Shown piece by piece: positions 22,111 to 33,329 of a stretch of DNA of 64,000 nucleotides. Location of the stretch: assembly GCA_002261195.1 (NCBI GenBank), contig MVBO01000007.1, positions 227,447 to 291,446 of the forward strand, given 5' to 3'. The notes beneath the pieces were generated by a model. The model was not told where the DNA came from. It was given only the letters and a program-made list of their open reading frames with translations, and did no database searches. Every line of letters starts with the position of its first letter. The first letter of the stretch is position 1. This DNA comes from Bifiguratus adelaidae. Its lineage: Eukaryota > Mucoromycota > Endogonomycetes > Endogonales. A program made the translations under genes and the position numbers.

Positions 22111-24819
22111 CTACTGGCTGCTTTCGCTCAATGGAATATAGCCTTGACCTCGCCGCTGGTACCAAAGGTATCCATACCATCCGAGTCCGACAGTAAAGCC
22201 GATGATGCCAACAACAATAAGCATCCATCCCCACCATGGGACACCACCCACTTGGCCGTCGGCATATCCACGCGGAATTAGAACGCGATTGATGGACAAG
22301 ACTCCGCCACCACATTGGCCAACATCACACGACACCTTGCCGAAGCCAAGAACAAGTGCATGTCCATTCTCATCGTCACCATGCCCTTTCACTTGAATGG
22401 CTTGGTTGGTCGGAGAATCATCCCAATTGAGGAGCTGTAGCAAGTCTGTACGCTTTTCCGGGTTGGTCAAAAGTGTTGGCAGGGATGAACGGTCCGTTGC
22501 ATCACTGTTCTTGTCTGAGCTGTCGAAGATGCCCTTGGGGATGATATGCATCATCGCGATCTTTGCTAGCTTTTCACGATCATCATATAAAGTGGTAAGA
22601 TTGAATTTAGAGAAGGCTCTGTCTGTCGGCGCTAGGATGGTATAGTCACTTCGAGAAGTCAGGAGATGAGTCAAATTCGTCAGGCGCAAGATGTTCATGA
22701 AGGTGTTGGCGTGAATACCCTTGAGCAAGTGCTGAGCAGTCAGGTTGAGACGAGGAGGCAATTGGACGCGATCCACAATTTGAGCGGAACCGGTGGACAA
22801 AAGTAAATCCGACTGGATAACATTACCGTAGACTTGCGACTCGCCATCAAATATGTTTTGATCACCTCCTTGTTGACTGCCTTGAATCCGCAGCATACTT
22901 GTGCGACCCTTTTGATCGGTCGGTTCATCATTCCAGACTTGTAATTGCTCACCGTCGAGTAAAGTTTTGAAGGTGCGATGAATGCCTCCCTTTAACTCGG
23001 TGTCGTAAATGACCTCGTCCACAACGTGATATAATAGGACCTTTTGCAGATCTCGACGAGCATCGGCCGACTGTGAGATGAGATACTGTCCGATAAGACC
23101 AAGCCGGGTGAAGGCATCATTGGTCGGGACAAACACGGTCGTTCCGGCTGTGCGTTTCAGCTTGGTTTGCAAGCCAGCGGCATAGGTCGTGGCGACAAAG
23201 GTTGATAAGGTCAAATTCTTGACCAAGGTCTCCAGCAGATCTCCCGGCGGGCGTAAGACTTGTGAAAGTGTATAGACGACATGAAAATCCAGCTCAACGG
23301 GGTCTCCAACCACCCCAGCGTCGTTGAACATGACATCCTTCCCTTTCCAGGATGACGGCAAAGGTGACGAATCACGGTCCAGAGATACTCGCACGCGTTG
23401 CGATTGTCCTTTAAGGGAATCGCCAGCAAGCACCGTCTTCCACAAGTCACCATCGCGAATGGACTTGCGCGGGTTCCGTCCTTGAACGATATGGTATTGT
23501 AAGAACGCCTTCATAGCGGGTGAGTGGGGATAGGGTAGTTCTTCAACCTCCAAAGCTTCATTTCTCGGCACAAGAAAGGTATATTGCGTAGTGTCCGACT
23601 CGTTGCCGCGTATCGGAGCATCCAAATATTCTCCGAGTCCGTTATCGTCACATAGTTGAACAAACATAGTTGCGTTCAGACCGTGCAAATACATCCGGAC
23701 AGTCCACTGAAGCAGGTCGTCGGGAAGGAGCAGAGTTGGAAGCGACTGAATTGCGCCGTTGGCTGCCAGAATGTCTGTTTGCTCTTCCTCCAACTGGTGT
23801 GAGTCAACTGTCATGTAATATTCTGGACTGATTTCCACATTCAGAGAGTGAGCCGACAATGTTGGCACTAGCGATGGGTAAATGACACATATCAAGGTAA
23901 ATGCTCAATGACTTGCCTTGTAATTTGCCACTTGGACTTTCTCCCGCGAACCAAACGCCTTCGGCAATATGATGTTTGAGGACTTTTTCGAGGTCTCGAA
24001 CACCAGCATCGCTTCCCAGGTACGCCATCTCTATCGCGTTAAATCTTTTGCTGAATCCATTCGAATGTGGCGCAAAAATTGTATAAGGCCGAGTCATATT
24101 ATCGGCCGGCGGGTATGCAGCAAAGAGATGTGTCAAATTGGCGCGCTCCAAGAACGACATGAAGAGACTGTGTTGAGGATAAGATGGTAATGTAGACACT
24201 GCAAACAGTCAGCATATCCAGCGGTTTATCAAGGACTTGCCATGCACTCACATAAATCTGCGGGAGGTCGCATGATCTGATCCACCACATGAATCATCCC
24301 ATTGCTCGCCTTTTGGTCCTTGTTGATGATCTGCGCACCGCCAACGTATGTTCGACCTCTGCCCTTTCGTTTATTACCTTCTCGATCGACCCTGGCTCTC
24401 TGGCCAAGGCGAGGTTCAGCCTCTGATGCACTTTCATTCGAACTGGGCGACCCAAGATAGCCATCCTTGATCAAGGCTGTTTCCAACACCATTCTATCCT
24501 CGAAATCGTCACTCTTATATTCAACCGGCAACATGTGGTATAGCAAGATATCTCTAGTGATAGGATCCTTGGCCGCTTTGAAGGCTTCGTTCGTCGGAGC
24601 AAACAATGTGGCAACTTTAAGCGAATTGATATAGGGTATGAGTTCGGTCTGCTGAAGTGAACGCAATAAAGAGTTGAATTGTTCGTCGGAGGAGAGGACA
24701 TCGATGATATTGGTCGACCCTTGCGCAGTTCCAACCAGCAGTAGGCAAAGCAAGCAAACAAAGAGCGAAAGCAACGCAGGTTTGTCCCTGCGCCGAAACG
24801 CAAGGCTACATCTCACCAT
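22111..24819 (-). CDS. Membrane protein with five FAS1 domains (Fsc1-like)
   Basis: Exons 24819-24252, 24198-23917 and 23867-22111 encode 868 residues. The N-terminus carries a signal peptide (LLSLFVCLLCLLLVGTAQG). Five fasciclin modules follow, each with a TVFAPTNxAF-like motif: ATLFAPTNEAF, YTIFAPHSNGF, YTFLVPRNEAL, TTVFVPTNDAF and YTILAPTDRAF. One C-terminal helix (WGWMLIVVGIIGFTVGLGWY) leaves a 20-residue cytosolic tail. The architecture matches S. pombe Fsc1, a vacuole-membrane protein needed for autophagosome-vacuole fusion, so a vacuolar role is plausible. Intron 2 (23868-23916) starts with GC (AAG|GCAAGT); phase and the conserved sequence across the join support it. The gene is convergent with rvt, with 89 nt between stops. 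Confidence 0.85.
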
Positions 24820-24945
24820 GTCTACTTAAAGTGTCCAATGAGGACTTGTCAGACGTCTATGGAGAAGAGAAGTGGGCTCTAGTGTTGAGTGCAAAAGCAA
24901 ATGAGGAGCAAGCTTAAGCGGAGAGTCCAAGACGTCAGTCAAACC

Positions 24946-24967
24946 GCACGTGACACAGATCACGTGA
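24946..24967. promoter_or_regulatory. Two CACGTG E-boxes between the FAS1 gene and ferroportin
   Basis: CACGTG occurs at 24947-24952 and again inside the palindrome TCACGTGA at 24960-24967, in the 223-nt gap between divergent genes. Such boxes bind bHLH factors of the Cbf1/Pho4 or MiT type. A CRE-like GACGTCA lies just upstream at about 24931-24937. Functional use is inferred. Confidence 0.45.
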
Positions 24968-25042
24968 ACGTTCTTCGTTCCTTCGCAAGCTTCGGTTCTT
25001 CGCAAATATGGACCAAATCGTTACCTTGGAGGCCCATCGACC

Positions 25043-26673
25043 ATGGAGATCGAGCAGTTGGAGGAGGGCCACGCAGCAGAGCAACTAGAAAGCTCACCCG
25101 AGGCTGTCGCCAGCGACTTTGCAGAGTATAAAAAGTTGTACGTCTCTCACTTCTTTCGAACTTGGGGAGACCGGCTTTTCGAGTTTGCAGCCTCACTCTT
25201 CATCATCGACATTTTTCAGACAACACTACTTGAATCTTCATTATATGGCCTGCTGACCACTGCTTTTGCGATTATATTCAGCAATGGGATTGGTAAATGG
25301 GTGGACAAGGTGCCAAGGCTGCACGTTGTAACGTTTCTGATCCCGACACAAAAACTCCCTATCATCCTCAGCCATGTTGGATTCTGGGCATTGTTGACTT
25401 ACTACACCCCGGCTGTGGCACACGGCCAGAAGAGCACTCCTGCTTTGGTCATCTTTGCTTTCATTATCCTTTTAGGCGGAATTTACCAGGTTGCGACGGT
25501 CGGCATGAACATTGCTATCGAGCGCGACTGGGTGGTCATCATCGCCGGACAAAATTCTACCAGCTTGACAAGTAGGTGATCCGCTGTCTAACCTGTATGC
25601 CTGCTGATACAGGCCTTGCCGCAGAATTGAATGCCACATTGCGACGCATCGATCTCTTTTGCAAAATGGTGGCTCCTCTCTTTGTTGCGCTCTTGACTTC
25701 GACCGCATCTACACTCGTGGCTGTTTACTTTATCGGCGCATGGAATGTGGTCAGCATGTTTATTGAATACTTTTGCATCTACCGCGTCTATCAGGCCGTG
25801 CCTGCGTTGAAGTTACCAAAGCGACCTAAAGAAATCTCCAATGACCGCCAGTCGTTAGAATTCCTGAAAGCAAGATGGCAAGATGTGAATAAATGCCTCC
25901 AGAGTCCGATTCTTTTAGGTGAGTTTTCAACTGTGCACATTATGTTCGATCCAAGTTGTTCAACGATTATAGCCTCCATTAGCTACTCGATGCTCTATCT
26001 CACTGTGTTGAGCATGGGCGGTACAATGATTGCCTACCTGGTTGCCAAAGATTATTCAACTGCCATAGTCTCTGCCATTCGTGCTGTTTGCGTCGTAGGT
26101 AAGCGAAGTGAAAACCGGGGAGAGGGCCTCAATACATGCTAATCGAGACAAAAGCTGGTCTCGCCGCGACCTTCATTGGACCGTTTCTCACATCGCGGTT
26201 GGGACTTATTCGATGCGGATTATGGTCTGTATGGTCCCAGGTTTTCTGCCTCGTACCGGTCGTCATTGCCTTTTACATCAATAGCGGTAAAGGTGTTGTA
26301 CCGACCGTGCTGCTTTTCGTGGGCATGGCGTTGAGCAGGATAGGTCTATGGTCCTTTGACCTGGCAGAAACACAAATTATCCAGGAAGGCGTGCCTAGCG
26401 AGGAAGTTGGTCTGATAAACGGCTTCCAGTTTTCTTTATGCAATGTATTTGGTGAGTAGGCCCTATGCGACGTGAGGTAGACTAACCCGGTCCACAGATA
26501 TGCTTGGTTACGCAACGACCATTATCTGGTCCAATCCTGACTCATTTTACATTCCGGCAACTATATCGTTCGGCATGGTCGGAGGAGCAGCCGTCGTCTT
26601 CTCGGCCTATTGCAAACAGACGCGCGGCCATCTTCTTCATTTCCGCAAACTCGTAGACGTCAAGATGCATTAA
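25043..26673 (+). CDS. Ferroportin-like iron exporter (SLC40 family)
   Basis: Exons 25043-25571, 25613-25918, 25973-26098, 26155-26451 and 26498-26673 give 477 residues with about ten hydrophobic helices. Ferroportin exports Fe2+ from the cytosol, across the plasma or vacuolar membrane in fungi and plants. Diagnostic blocks are the first helix SHFFRTWGDRLFEFAASLF, the loop GIGKWVDKVPRL, and NATLRRIDLFCKMVAPL. The helix SYSMLYLTVLSMGGTMIAYL and RIGLWSFDLAETQIIQE follow. The third intron's frame (25919-25972) is stop-free and in phase, so retention would be tolerated. The gene shares its promoter region with the divergent FAS1 gene. Confidence 0.88.
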
Positions 26674-26821
26674 TGACTCAAAGGCGTAGACAATACCCCG
26701 TAGAATAATCTCAGCCAATCATCGTCGATTTGCTGGATTGCAAATGGATAGTGGGGGCGCGTTCATCTTTCAGCATTATATATATGGAATACTGGTGCAT
26801 TGTATACCTATACCCCTTAAT

Positions 26822-28994
26822 ATGATTTCGGAAACCATGCAGTTGGTCAGAGAGTCGATGCGCGTTCTTGAGGAACAAGCGCCAGACCTATGGCGCCTTG
26901 ACCGCATCGTCAAAGAGGTATTGAACAAGCTTCGTAACTATAAGGGTTTCGCGGGACTTTCCCTAGGCTTCTTGCTCGTCTTCTATGGCGCTTATCGGCA
27001 CATGATGATTCCGGCCAAGAAGCTCAGGCACATCAAGAGCGTAGACGCTTTTGGCTTCTGGAAGGCTGTGCTGACAGGTATGCCCCTGGACGAGAGAAAA
27101 CGTCGATTCTCGATCCCAGTACTAGGGTCGACAGGTATCTATATTGTGAGTGAGTGGGGCAAAGCATATGACAGGACACCATTGCTGATTTTCTCTGTGT
27201 CAGATGCCCGACCAGTTTGGATTTGGTGTGCGCGTTGCGGAACCGGTCGCCTTCAAGACTGTGCTGTTGAAGACAAGTACGTCAATCTTCCCATTCGATC
27301 TCCTTTGCCGGGTCCTCGAATTAACATAGATGCGTAGATGTCTACCCAAAGGCAACTTTCCTCGGCGAGCGTGATGATGGCAGTTTGATTGCCAAATGGT
27401 TTGGTGGAGCCTCTATAGCTACCGCCAACGGTGACGTTTGGAAGCGACATCGTCGCACCGCCAATCCCGGTAAGCAATTTGATCCACATATGTTGCACTG
27501 CGTGCAAGGCGTATAGTGACGTGGAGTAATCCAGCCTTCCATCGATCTGTCCCCGTCAAACTCTTTGGTCGACAAATGCAGGATGTTATTACAAACATTG
27601 AAGAAAGCAATTACACGGTTGACGTTGCCAATCTGTTCAAGCGGTTTACGCTTGATGTCATTGGTGAGGCAGGTTTTGGTTTTAACTTTCAGGTTAGTCG
27701 CATGCTCCTCTAAATCGATGGGCAATCTAAGAGCAACGACCAAAGGCAATCAAGGAGCCCAACAACTCGTGGATCAATGCCTACAACACAGTGATGGAGA
27801 ACATCTTCGACCCTGCAAACTTCTTGTTCCCGTGGTTGGACCAATTGTTGTACAAAATATCGGCCAAACGACGTCGGATCCACGGAGCAGTCGATACGAT
27901 GAACGACCTATTCAACAAAGTCATAGATAATAAGCGCAAGGTGATACAGGAACAAGGTCTTGGCGATGAAGATGCCGACAGCGAGAAAGACTTGTTGACG
28001 ATGATGCTTGAGGCCAATAACGATGAGCATGACCATGGCCTTCGACTGAATGACAAAGAGCTACGAGTAAGCGCAGGCTTTTCAGTTTCTGATCATTCAT
28101 TCACGACGCTGTGCACAGAGCAATGTTGTCTTGTTCTTCCTGGCGGGTCACGGTACGTAAAGGACGAGAATTGGCTTGTTTGCAACATGTTTGCTGATAC
28201 AGTTCCTACCTTGCCATGACAGACACCACGAGTAACGGTCAGCATACACCAACCGTGTTTTTGGAGTCACACTAACATTTGTGCTCTGCAGCCTTGACCT
28301 ATGCTCTCTATTACATGGCTATCTATCCGGTGAGCGCTCACGGATTGTTCAATGCATTTGTACATGCGGCTAATACTATAACCGTTCTGTAGGAAATACA
28401 AGAGCGAGCGCGCAAGGAAGCACTTTCAGTACTCGGCGACGAAGCCCACGACGTCATTCCCATCATTGATCAAGTCAAGTCATCATTCCCGTATATATCT
28501 CAAGTCATTTCCGAAACATTGCGTATCTGTCCACCAGCCCCGGACACCTTACCTCGCGACACCAAAGAGGATCTCATCATTAACAATACACTTATTCCCA
28601 AAGGTGCCTTTGTGACCTTGGATATTTTTTCGTTACATCACAATCCAGCGGTATGGGACGATCCAGAGCGGTTTGACCCCGATCGATTTGCACCTGACGG
28701 AGAATATGATCAAAAACACGCAGGTGATGGGTACATGTACGCGCCCTTTGGTCAAGGGTCGCGTATCTGCATGGGCATGCAATTCTCGTTGGCGGAACAG
28801 CGTGTGGCATTGGCCATGCTATGTAAGGGCAGCCAGGACATCGTGAGAGAGTCAATAACACTTTGTGTGTAGTGCGAAAGTTTACGTTTACCTTGTCGCC
28901 TGACAACATCCACAAAGATGGTCTCAAATTGCACTCGCTAGTCGGGGTGATGATTGTGGATAACATGAAGCTTGACTTCAAGCCAAGGTATTAG
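26822..28994 (+). CDS. Cytochrome P450 monooxygenase
   Basis: Ten exons: 26822-27145, 27204-27276, 27338-27469, 27535-27692, 27746-28066, 28119-28152, 28223-28237 (15 nt), 28292-28329, 28393-28822 and 28873-28994. The product has 548 residues. A single N-terminal membrane helix (FAGLSLGFLLVFYGAYRHM) anchors it to the ER. P450 landmarks are WKRHRRTANPAFH (C-helix), AGHDTTSNAL (I-helix oxygen-activation motif, spread over three exons), ETLRICPP (K-helix ExxR), PERFDPDRF and the haem-binding FGQGSRICMG with the axial cysteine. Similarity is to CYP4-like fatty-acid or alkane hydroxylases, but no subfamily or substrate can be fixed. All splice phases agree. Confidence 0.93.
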
Positions 28995-29133
28995 GATATT
29001 CAAATTTTGAACTCAGCCATGATCCCTCGGCGACAAAATAGAAATCACCCTGTTTTCTGACCTGGAACGGTGGGAGCCATCATGTCATTAGCATTCAGTG
29101 AATGGGTATTATGTTCAATTCCAATGTACGTAT

Positions 29134-31120
29134 TTACAAGTCACCACGAATCCATCCCTCAAATTTTGCTACATGCTTCTCCCATACGTGACCGTCCTGA
29201 GGGCTTGGATCTGATCCAGAGAAGCGAATTGACAGTTTGTCGTCGCCGACAGCGGGGTTTAAGAGCAGTTCACCAGCGAAGCGTGTAATATACTGGCCAA
29301 TGGTCAACGTAATGGTACAAGCTTGTCCGTTACCGTCCTCATGCCTGTCTTTGGAGATGCCTTCAACGACTTCTCGGCGGATGACAATCTCGGTATCGCC
29401 ATAACCGCGTTTATGGAGGCCGACCACAAGACAATTCCGCTTAGTATCGACGACGAGTCGACAGTTTGGGGTGCTAAAATGGGCTCCACGCGACCCAAAA
29501 GTTAATGCCTCGATGGGTACAGTCGGGCCAGCGGCTGGAAGTGTTGCAAGTGGTTTCAGATTGGGATCGAATTTGTAGCGGTCATGCATTTCGAACCGCT
29601 TTTTGAGTGGTGCAGCAACGGCACGACCATTGTTCTGTATACCGATGCCTCCCATGACATGCATCAATTTCCTAGGCAGAGAAGGATGAGCATTGCGAAG
29701 ATGCGAAGGCACGTGCTGATGAGTGTATGTCACTCTGGCTACATGCGTAGATGACCCTGATGATGTCGAGACGTGTTCATTGTCGGATAAATTGGAGTCA
29801 AAGGGGGATGGAGAGCGTGATGTGGACGATACCGAGTCGTCCCCATCGTCGGATAAAGTGTCAAGGGAAGCATTAGACGAGCCCCTTGGTCGCTTACTGA
29901 CTTCTTTCCGCTTGCCAATTGGGTGACCATCCACAGAGGCATAATGCTGCTTGTCCTTTCCTGAAGTCTTCTTGACCTTCCGTTCAACTTTAGTTTTCGT
30001 GCCTTTGCCTTTGGACGCACTCTTGTTGTGTCGATCGGCGTTTGGGCCTTGGCCAGCGCTCCCGACACCTTGTAGAATTTTGCCATGCTTCCATTTAACT
30101 CCGCATGCGTTGCATAGTGTTCCGGCACCATGTGGACCTCGACGCCACATTGGAGTAGATTTTGATCCGCAATAAGCACATTTTTTGACGGATTTACTCG
30201 GCGTATCGTATGTTGTTTCTTCGATACCGCTCTGGTCAGTTGTTTCGTCTTCCTTAGAAAGGGCCTGTGACGAGCGTCGGGCGTACGGAGTAGGCTTGTC
30301 TTCGTCTTTGTCGGCATCATCATCTCCACCGTCGTCCTCGTTCTGTTTGGCATTGTCTGAAGGAGACAACTCTCGTTTGACCCGCTTATTGGTGGGAGAG
30401 CGTGAACGTGGTGGCGTAGGCGGTCGCACAATGCGATTGCCTTTCAAAGCGTTCAGCGTTGTTTGGCGATCGAAGGGATGGGAGTGAGACACGTTGATGT
30501 CCTCGTCACTTCGTCGTTTGGATGGCGTAATGGATATTGCTGGAGGTGGAGAGGGAAAGGATTCGGCTGTGCCAAAAGACAATACGGAGGGCCGGATCGG
30601 AAGAACAGTTGAGTTAAGCGGTTGAGACGAGAAAACACGGTCTGAGGATGAATGTGACTTATTTGTTGAAGTAGACGCATGAGTGATGATGGCCGTCGAC
30701 ACTTGCGTCAATACCTCAGCTGCCTCTGTGGCGGACTCATCGACGTCCATGGAGGTAACCTCAGGCACCGGGAGAATGGGGTGTGCTGCATCGTCATCAA
30801 GAGTTTCCACGTCGACATCAGTCTCTTCCTCACGTGAAAGTGTTGCATCAGCTAATGTGGCTAGGGCATCTGTGGCATCAGATGTCGCATTGGTTGCACC
30901 ATCTTGACCAATGCTGTTGCTGCGCAATTCGCCGTCGGTGACCTCATCTACAACCAGACCTTCAACCGGAGCATCATGACTGCCTTCGTCTCGATCCACC
31001 TGACGACTGTACGATAAAAGCCCCGTCAGAAAGCCTGCATACACCACAGTGGCTCATGATGATGCCGCAGTACACCTACCTTATCGTCGAATGAACCGGA
31101 GCCACAGAACCAAGAGACAT
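29134..31120 (-). CDS. GATA-type zinc-finger transcription factor
   Basis: The main exon is 31006-29134. A small first exon, 31120-31080 (MSLGSVAPVHST), joins in phase across a 73-nt intron and supplies the only convincing ATG. The total is 637 residues. One GATA finger near residue 290 has the spacing C-x2-C-x18-C-x2-C (CAYCGSKSTPMWRRGP ... CNACGVKWKHGKIL). The rest is low-complexity: acidic and Ser/Pro-rich segments, a bipartite basic region (NKRVKREL), and a globular-looking C-terminal 140 residues with ALTFGSRGAHFSTPNC and WEKHVAKFEGWI. Such factors control nitrogen, iron or light responses in fungi; the target here is unknown. The gene is divergent from the DGK gene. Confidence 0.85.
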
Positions 31121-31424
31121 CCTGACAAGCGGTAAGAATTATCTCCTAGGTTCAAACGCTCAATGAAACAGCAAACAGGCTGAAGCAAAGCCAAGCAGTA
31201 GACGAACGTAGTCTTGAGACTGAGAATGATGGCAATGCAAAGGCACTGCCGGGGCAAGTCCAGGTCTCCCAATCGAACTAGACAATAGACCAGCGGATAT
31301 ATGCAATCCAACAATAGTCGTTACTATAGTCCGTCAACCATAGATGATGCCAAGAACAAGGAGCTCAGAGCGTCCAAAAGCCTCTATGCGCTTTTCACCT
31401 TTCCCTCCCAACCATTCAATGGAT

Positions 31425-31443
31425 CACGTGCAGCTTGACGTCA
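31425..31443. promoter_or_regulatory. E-box plus perfect CRE in the GATA/DGK divergent promoter
   Basis: CACGTG at 31425-31430 and TGACGTCA at 31436-31443 lie six bases apart, about 60 nt before the DGK start codon. The whole gap (31121-31501, 381 nt) carries no coding signal. These are plausible bHLH and bZIP sites; function is not shown. Confidence 0.45.
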
Positions 31444-31501
31444 TCTTACCTTACCTTGCTAGTTCAGAACGGCCGATGGTTTTCGTACTGCTTACTTGCT
31501 C

Positions 31502-33301
31502 ATGGTCAACGTATCGGAAGGACCACCGCTACCTTCAAAAGAGAATTTGGAATTGGTATTGTTTGTAAATCCTCTCGCTGGCAATAAGCAAGGTAGGTGA
31601 GGTTTATACGGCTCTATAGGCATACATTAAGCATAAGTAGGTGAGGCCGTCCTCAAGGTCCGAGCATCGGCGATCGAGTTCAAGGGTGTGCCTCGTGTTC
31701 GTGTCCATGTATATAGTCTTATAGATGATGCGGATCGTCAAGCTGGATATGACAAGGTGAAGGAATTGATTGAGGCATTGCGAGCGGAAGTGAATCGATT
31801 GGATGTGGGCATTGAGGAAAAGGCGGAAGAGAAGGAAGCAGAGCGCTTGCTGGTGTGTGCTGCCGGAGGTAAGTCGTTGAAGATGCACATTGATTTGGCG
31901 TTGACCTCACGTGCACCAGGCGATGGTACTCTCACATCGATCGTTGATCAACTCGATCAGCAAGGCCTCGACATTTCCAAAATTAATTTTGCGCTTGTTC
32001 CTTTCGGCACCGGCAACGACCTTGCTCGATACCTCGGCACATGGGAACTGGACAAAAAGTATACCAAAGACATTTTACAGGATGGTTATCTGCGCGAATT
32101 GCTGTTCAACCAGATTCGCGGTGTGCCGAAGCGCCATGACCTGTGGACAGTCACTCTCAAAGTATACGATTTCGATGAAAAGGATGGCGGCAGTGTATGC
32201 AAAGTGTTGGGTCCAAAGTCTGCGCAAAACCTAGGGGACCCAAAACAGAATGTGACGTTACGCATGGCCAACAATGGGGCCATAGGCGCACAAGCCTACG
32301 TAGGTGGCGACGCCGAAAAGCATCGCAAGAGTTCTCGCGTATTCAATATTGCCATGTATGTCATGGAAGCCGCCAAATGGGGTGCCTTCAAGACAATCCC
32401 CAACGTTGGCGTCTTGCTCGAGCGAATCGAAATCTTGGCCAGTCAGGAACTCGCGATTGAAGGGGTAACAGATGACCAAGCCTTGGAAGAAGTCATGGCA
32501 ACCCAAGGGCGATCCGACTCGCAAGCCTCCAAGGACGCAGCGCTAAGCTTCTCGCTTTCCGCTAGTGCCATTGAGTTAGTATGGCAGAATATCCCGGCCA
32601 TCTGGGGTCGTACGCTCTTTCTCTGGGACAAGGCTGAACATGGCCGTGCCAAAACTAGTCTCAATGATGGCAAGGAAGACCATACGAAACGATCAATCCT
32701 CAGTCCCCTAAGTGCCCTGACGCAAAATCCTCTTACCACCTCTCCCACCAACTCCCCTCACCCGGAAGTCTCACCGGCGCCAAAAACCAACCATGACAGC
32801 TCCCTTCACCATCCTCATGATCCCCCCCGTCAAAGCAGTAGGCTTTCCAGAAACACGCAAACCACACCAGATCTGCCTACACACCCGGATACCTGGACTA
32901 ATCAGTCCGCCTCGGACGGCAAGATTGAAATGTTTGCCGTCGAGAACCGACTCTCCTACCTCAAAAAGGAACTCGCCGTAGACCGAACACAGCTGGCTCG
33001 GATCGGTCAATTTGGCGGTGGATTTCGCCTTATCTTTAAGCCACCAAAGAATCATCAACCCTCTAGCTCATCTTTCACTGGCCATCGTCAGCGTGCACAC
33101 GCCGAACGCGAGAGTATCCGTCTGATGGTGGATGGCGAATTTTTCGTGATGCGAAAACCCAAGGTGATCGAAGTGCGTTTATGGAAACAGATTTGGGTCA
33201 TGCAATCTTCCCATGGCAGAGTCCCTACGGGTGATCAATTAGACGGGGCAGACACCAGACGGAGCCCAAGACCTCTTCCTGATCATCCTGAACCCCGATA
33301 A
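31502..33301 (+). CDS. Diacylglycerol kinase
   Basis: Exons 31502-31592, 31641-31868 and 31920-33301 encode 566 residues. The enzyme phosphorylates diacylglycerol to phosphatidic acid, ending DAG signalling. The catalytic domain starts almost at once: LVLFVNPLAGNKQGG, then the ATP-binding CAAGGDGTLTS (the GGDGT motif is restored exactly by splicing 31868 to 31920) and FALVPFGTGNDLARYLG. The accessory domain follows with LRMANNGAIGAQAYVG and VPNVGVLLERIE-like segments. A Ser/Pro-rich insert of about 130 residues separates the last conserved part (RIGQFGGGFRLIFKP). No C1, EF-hand or PH domain is present. Intron 2 (51 nt) is in frame and stop-free. The start is ATG 31502. Its stop lies 28 nt from the stop of the convergent MMAB gene. 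Confidence 0.88.
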
Positions 33302-33329
33302 TGTGTATTGTATGTACCATATATACATT

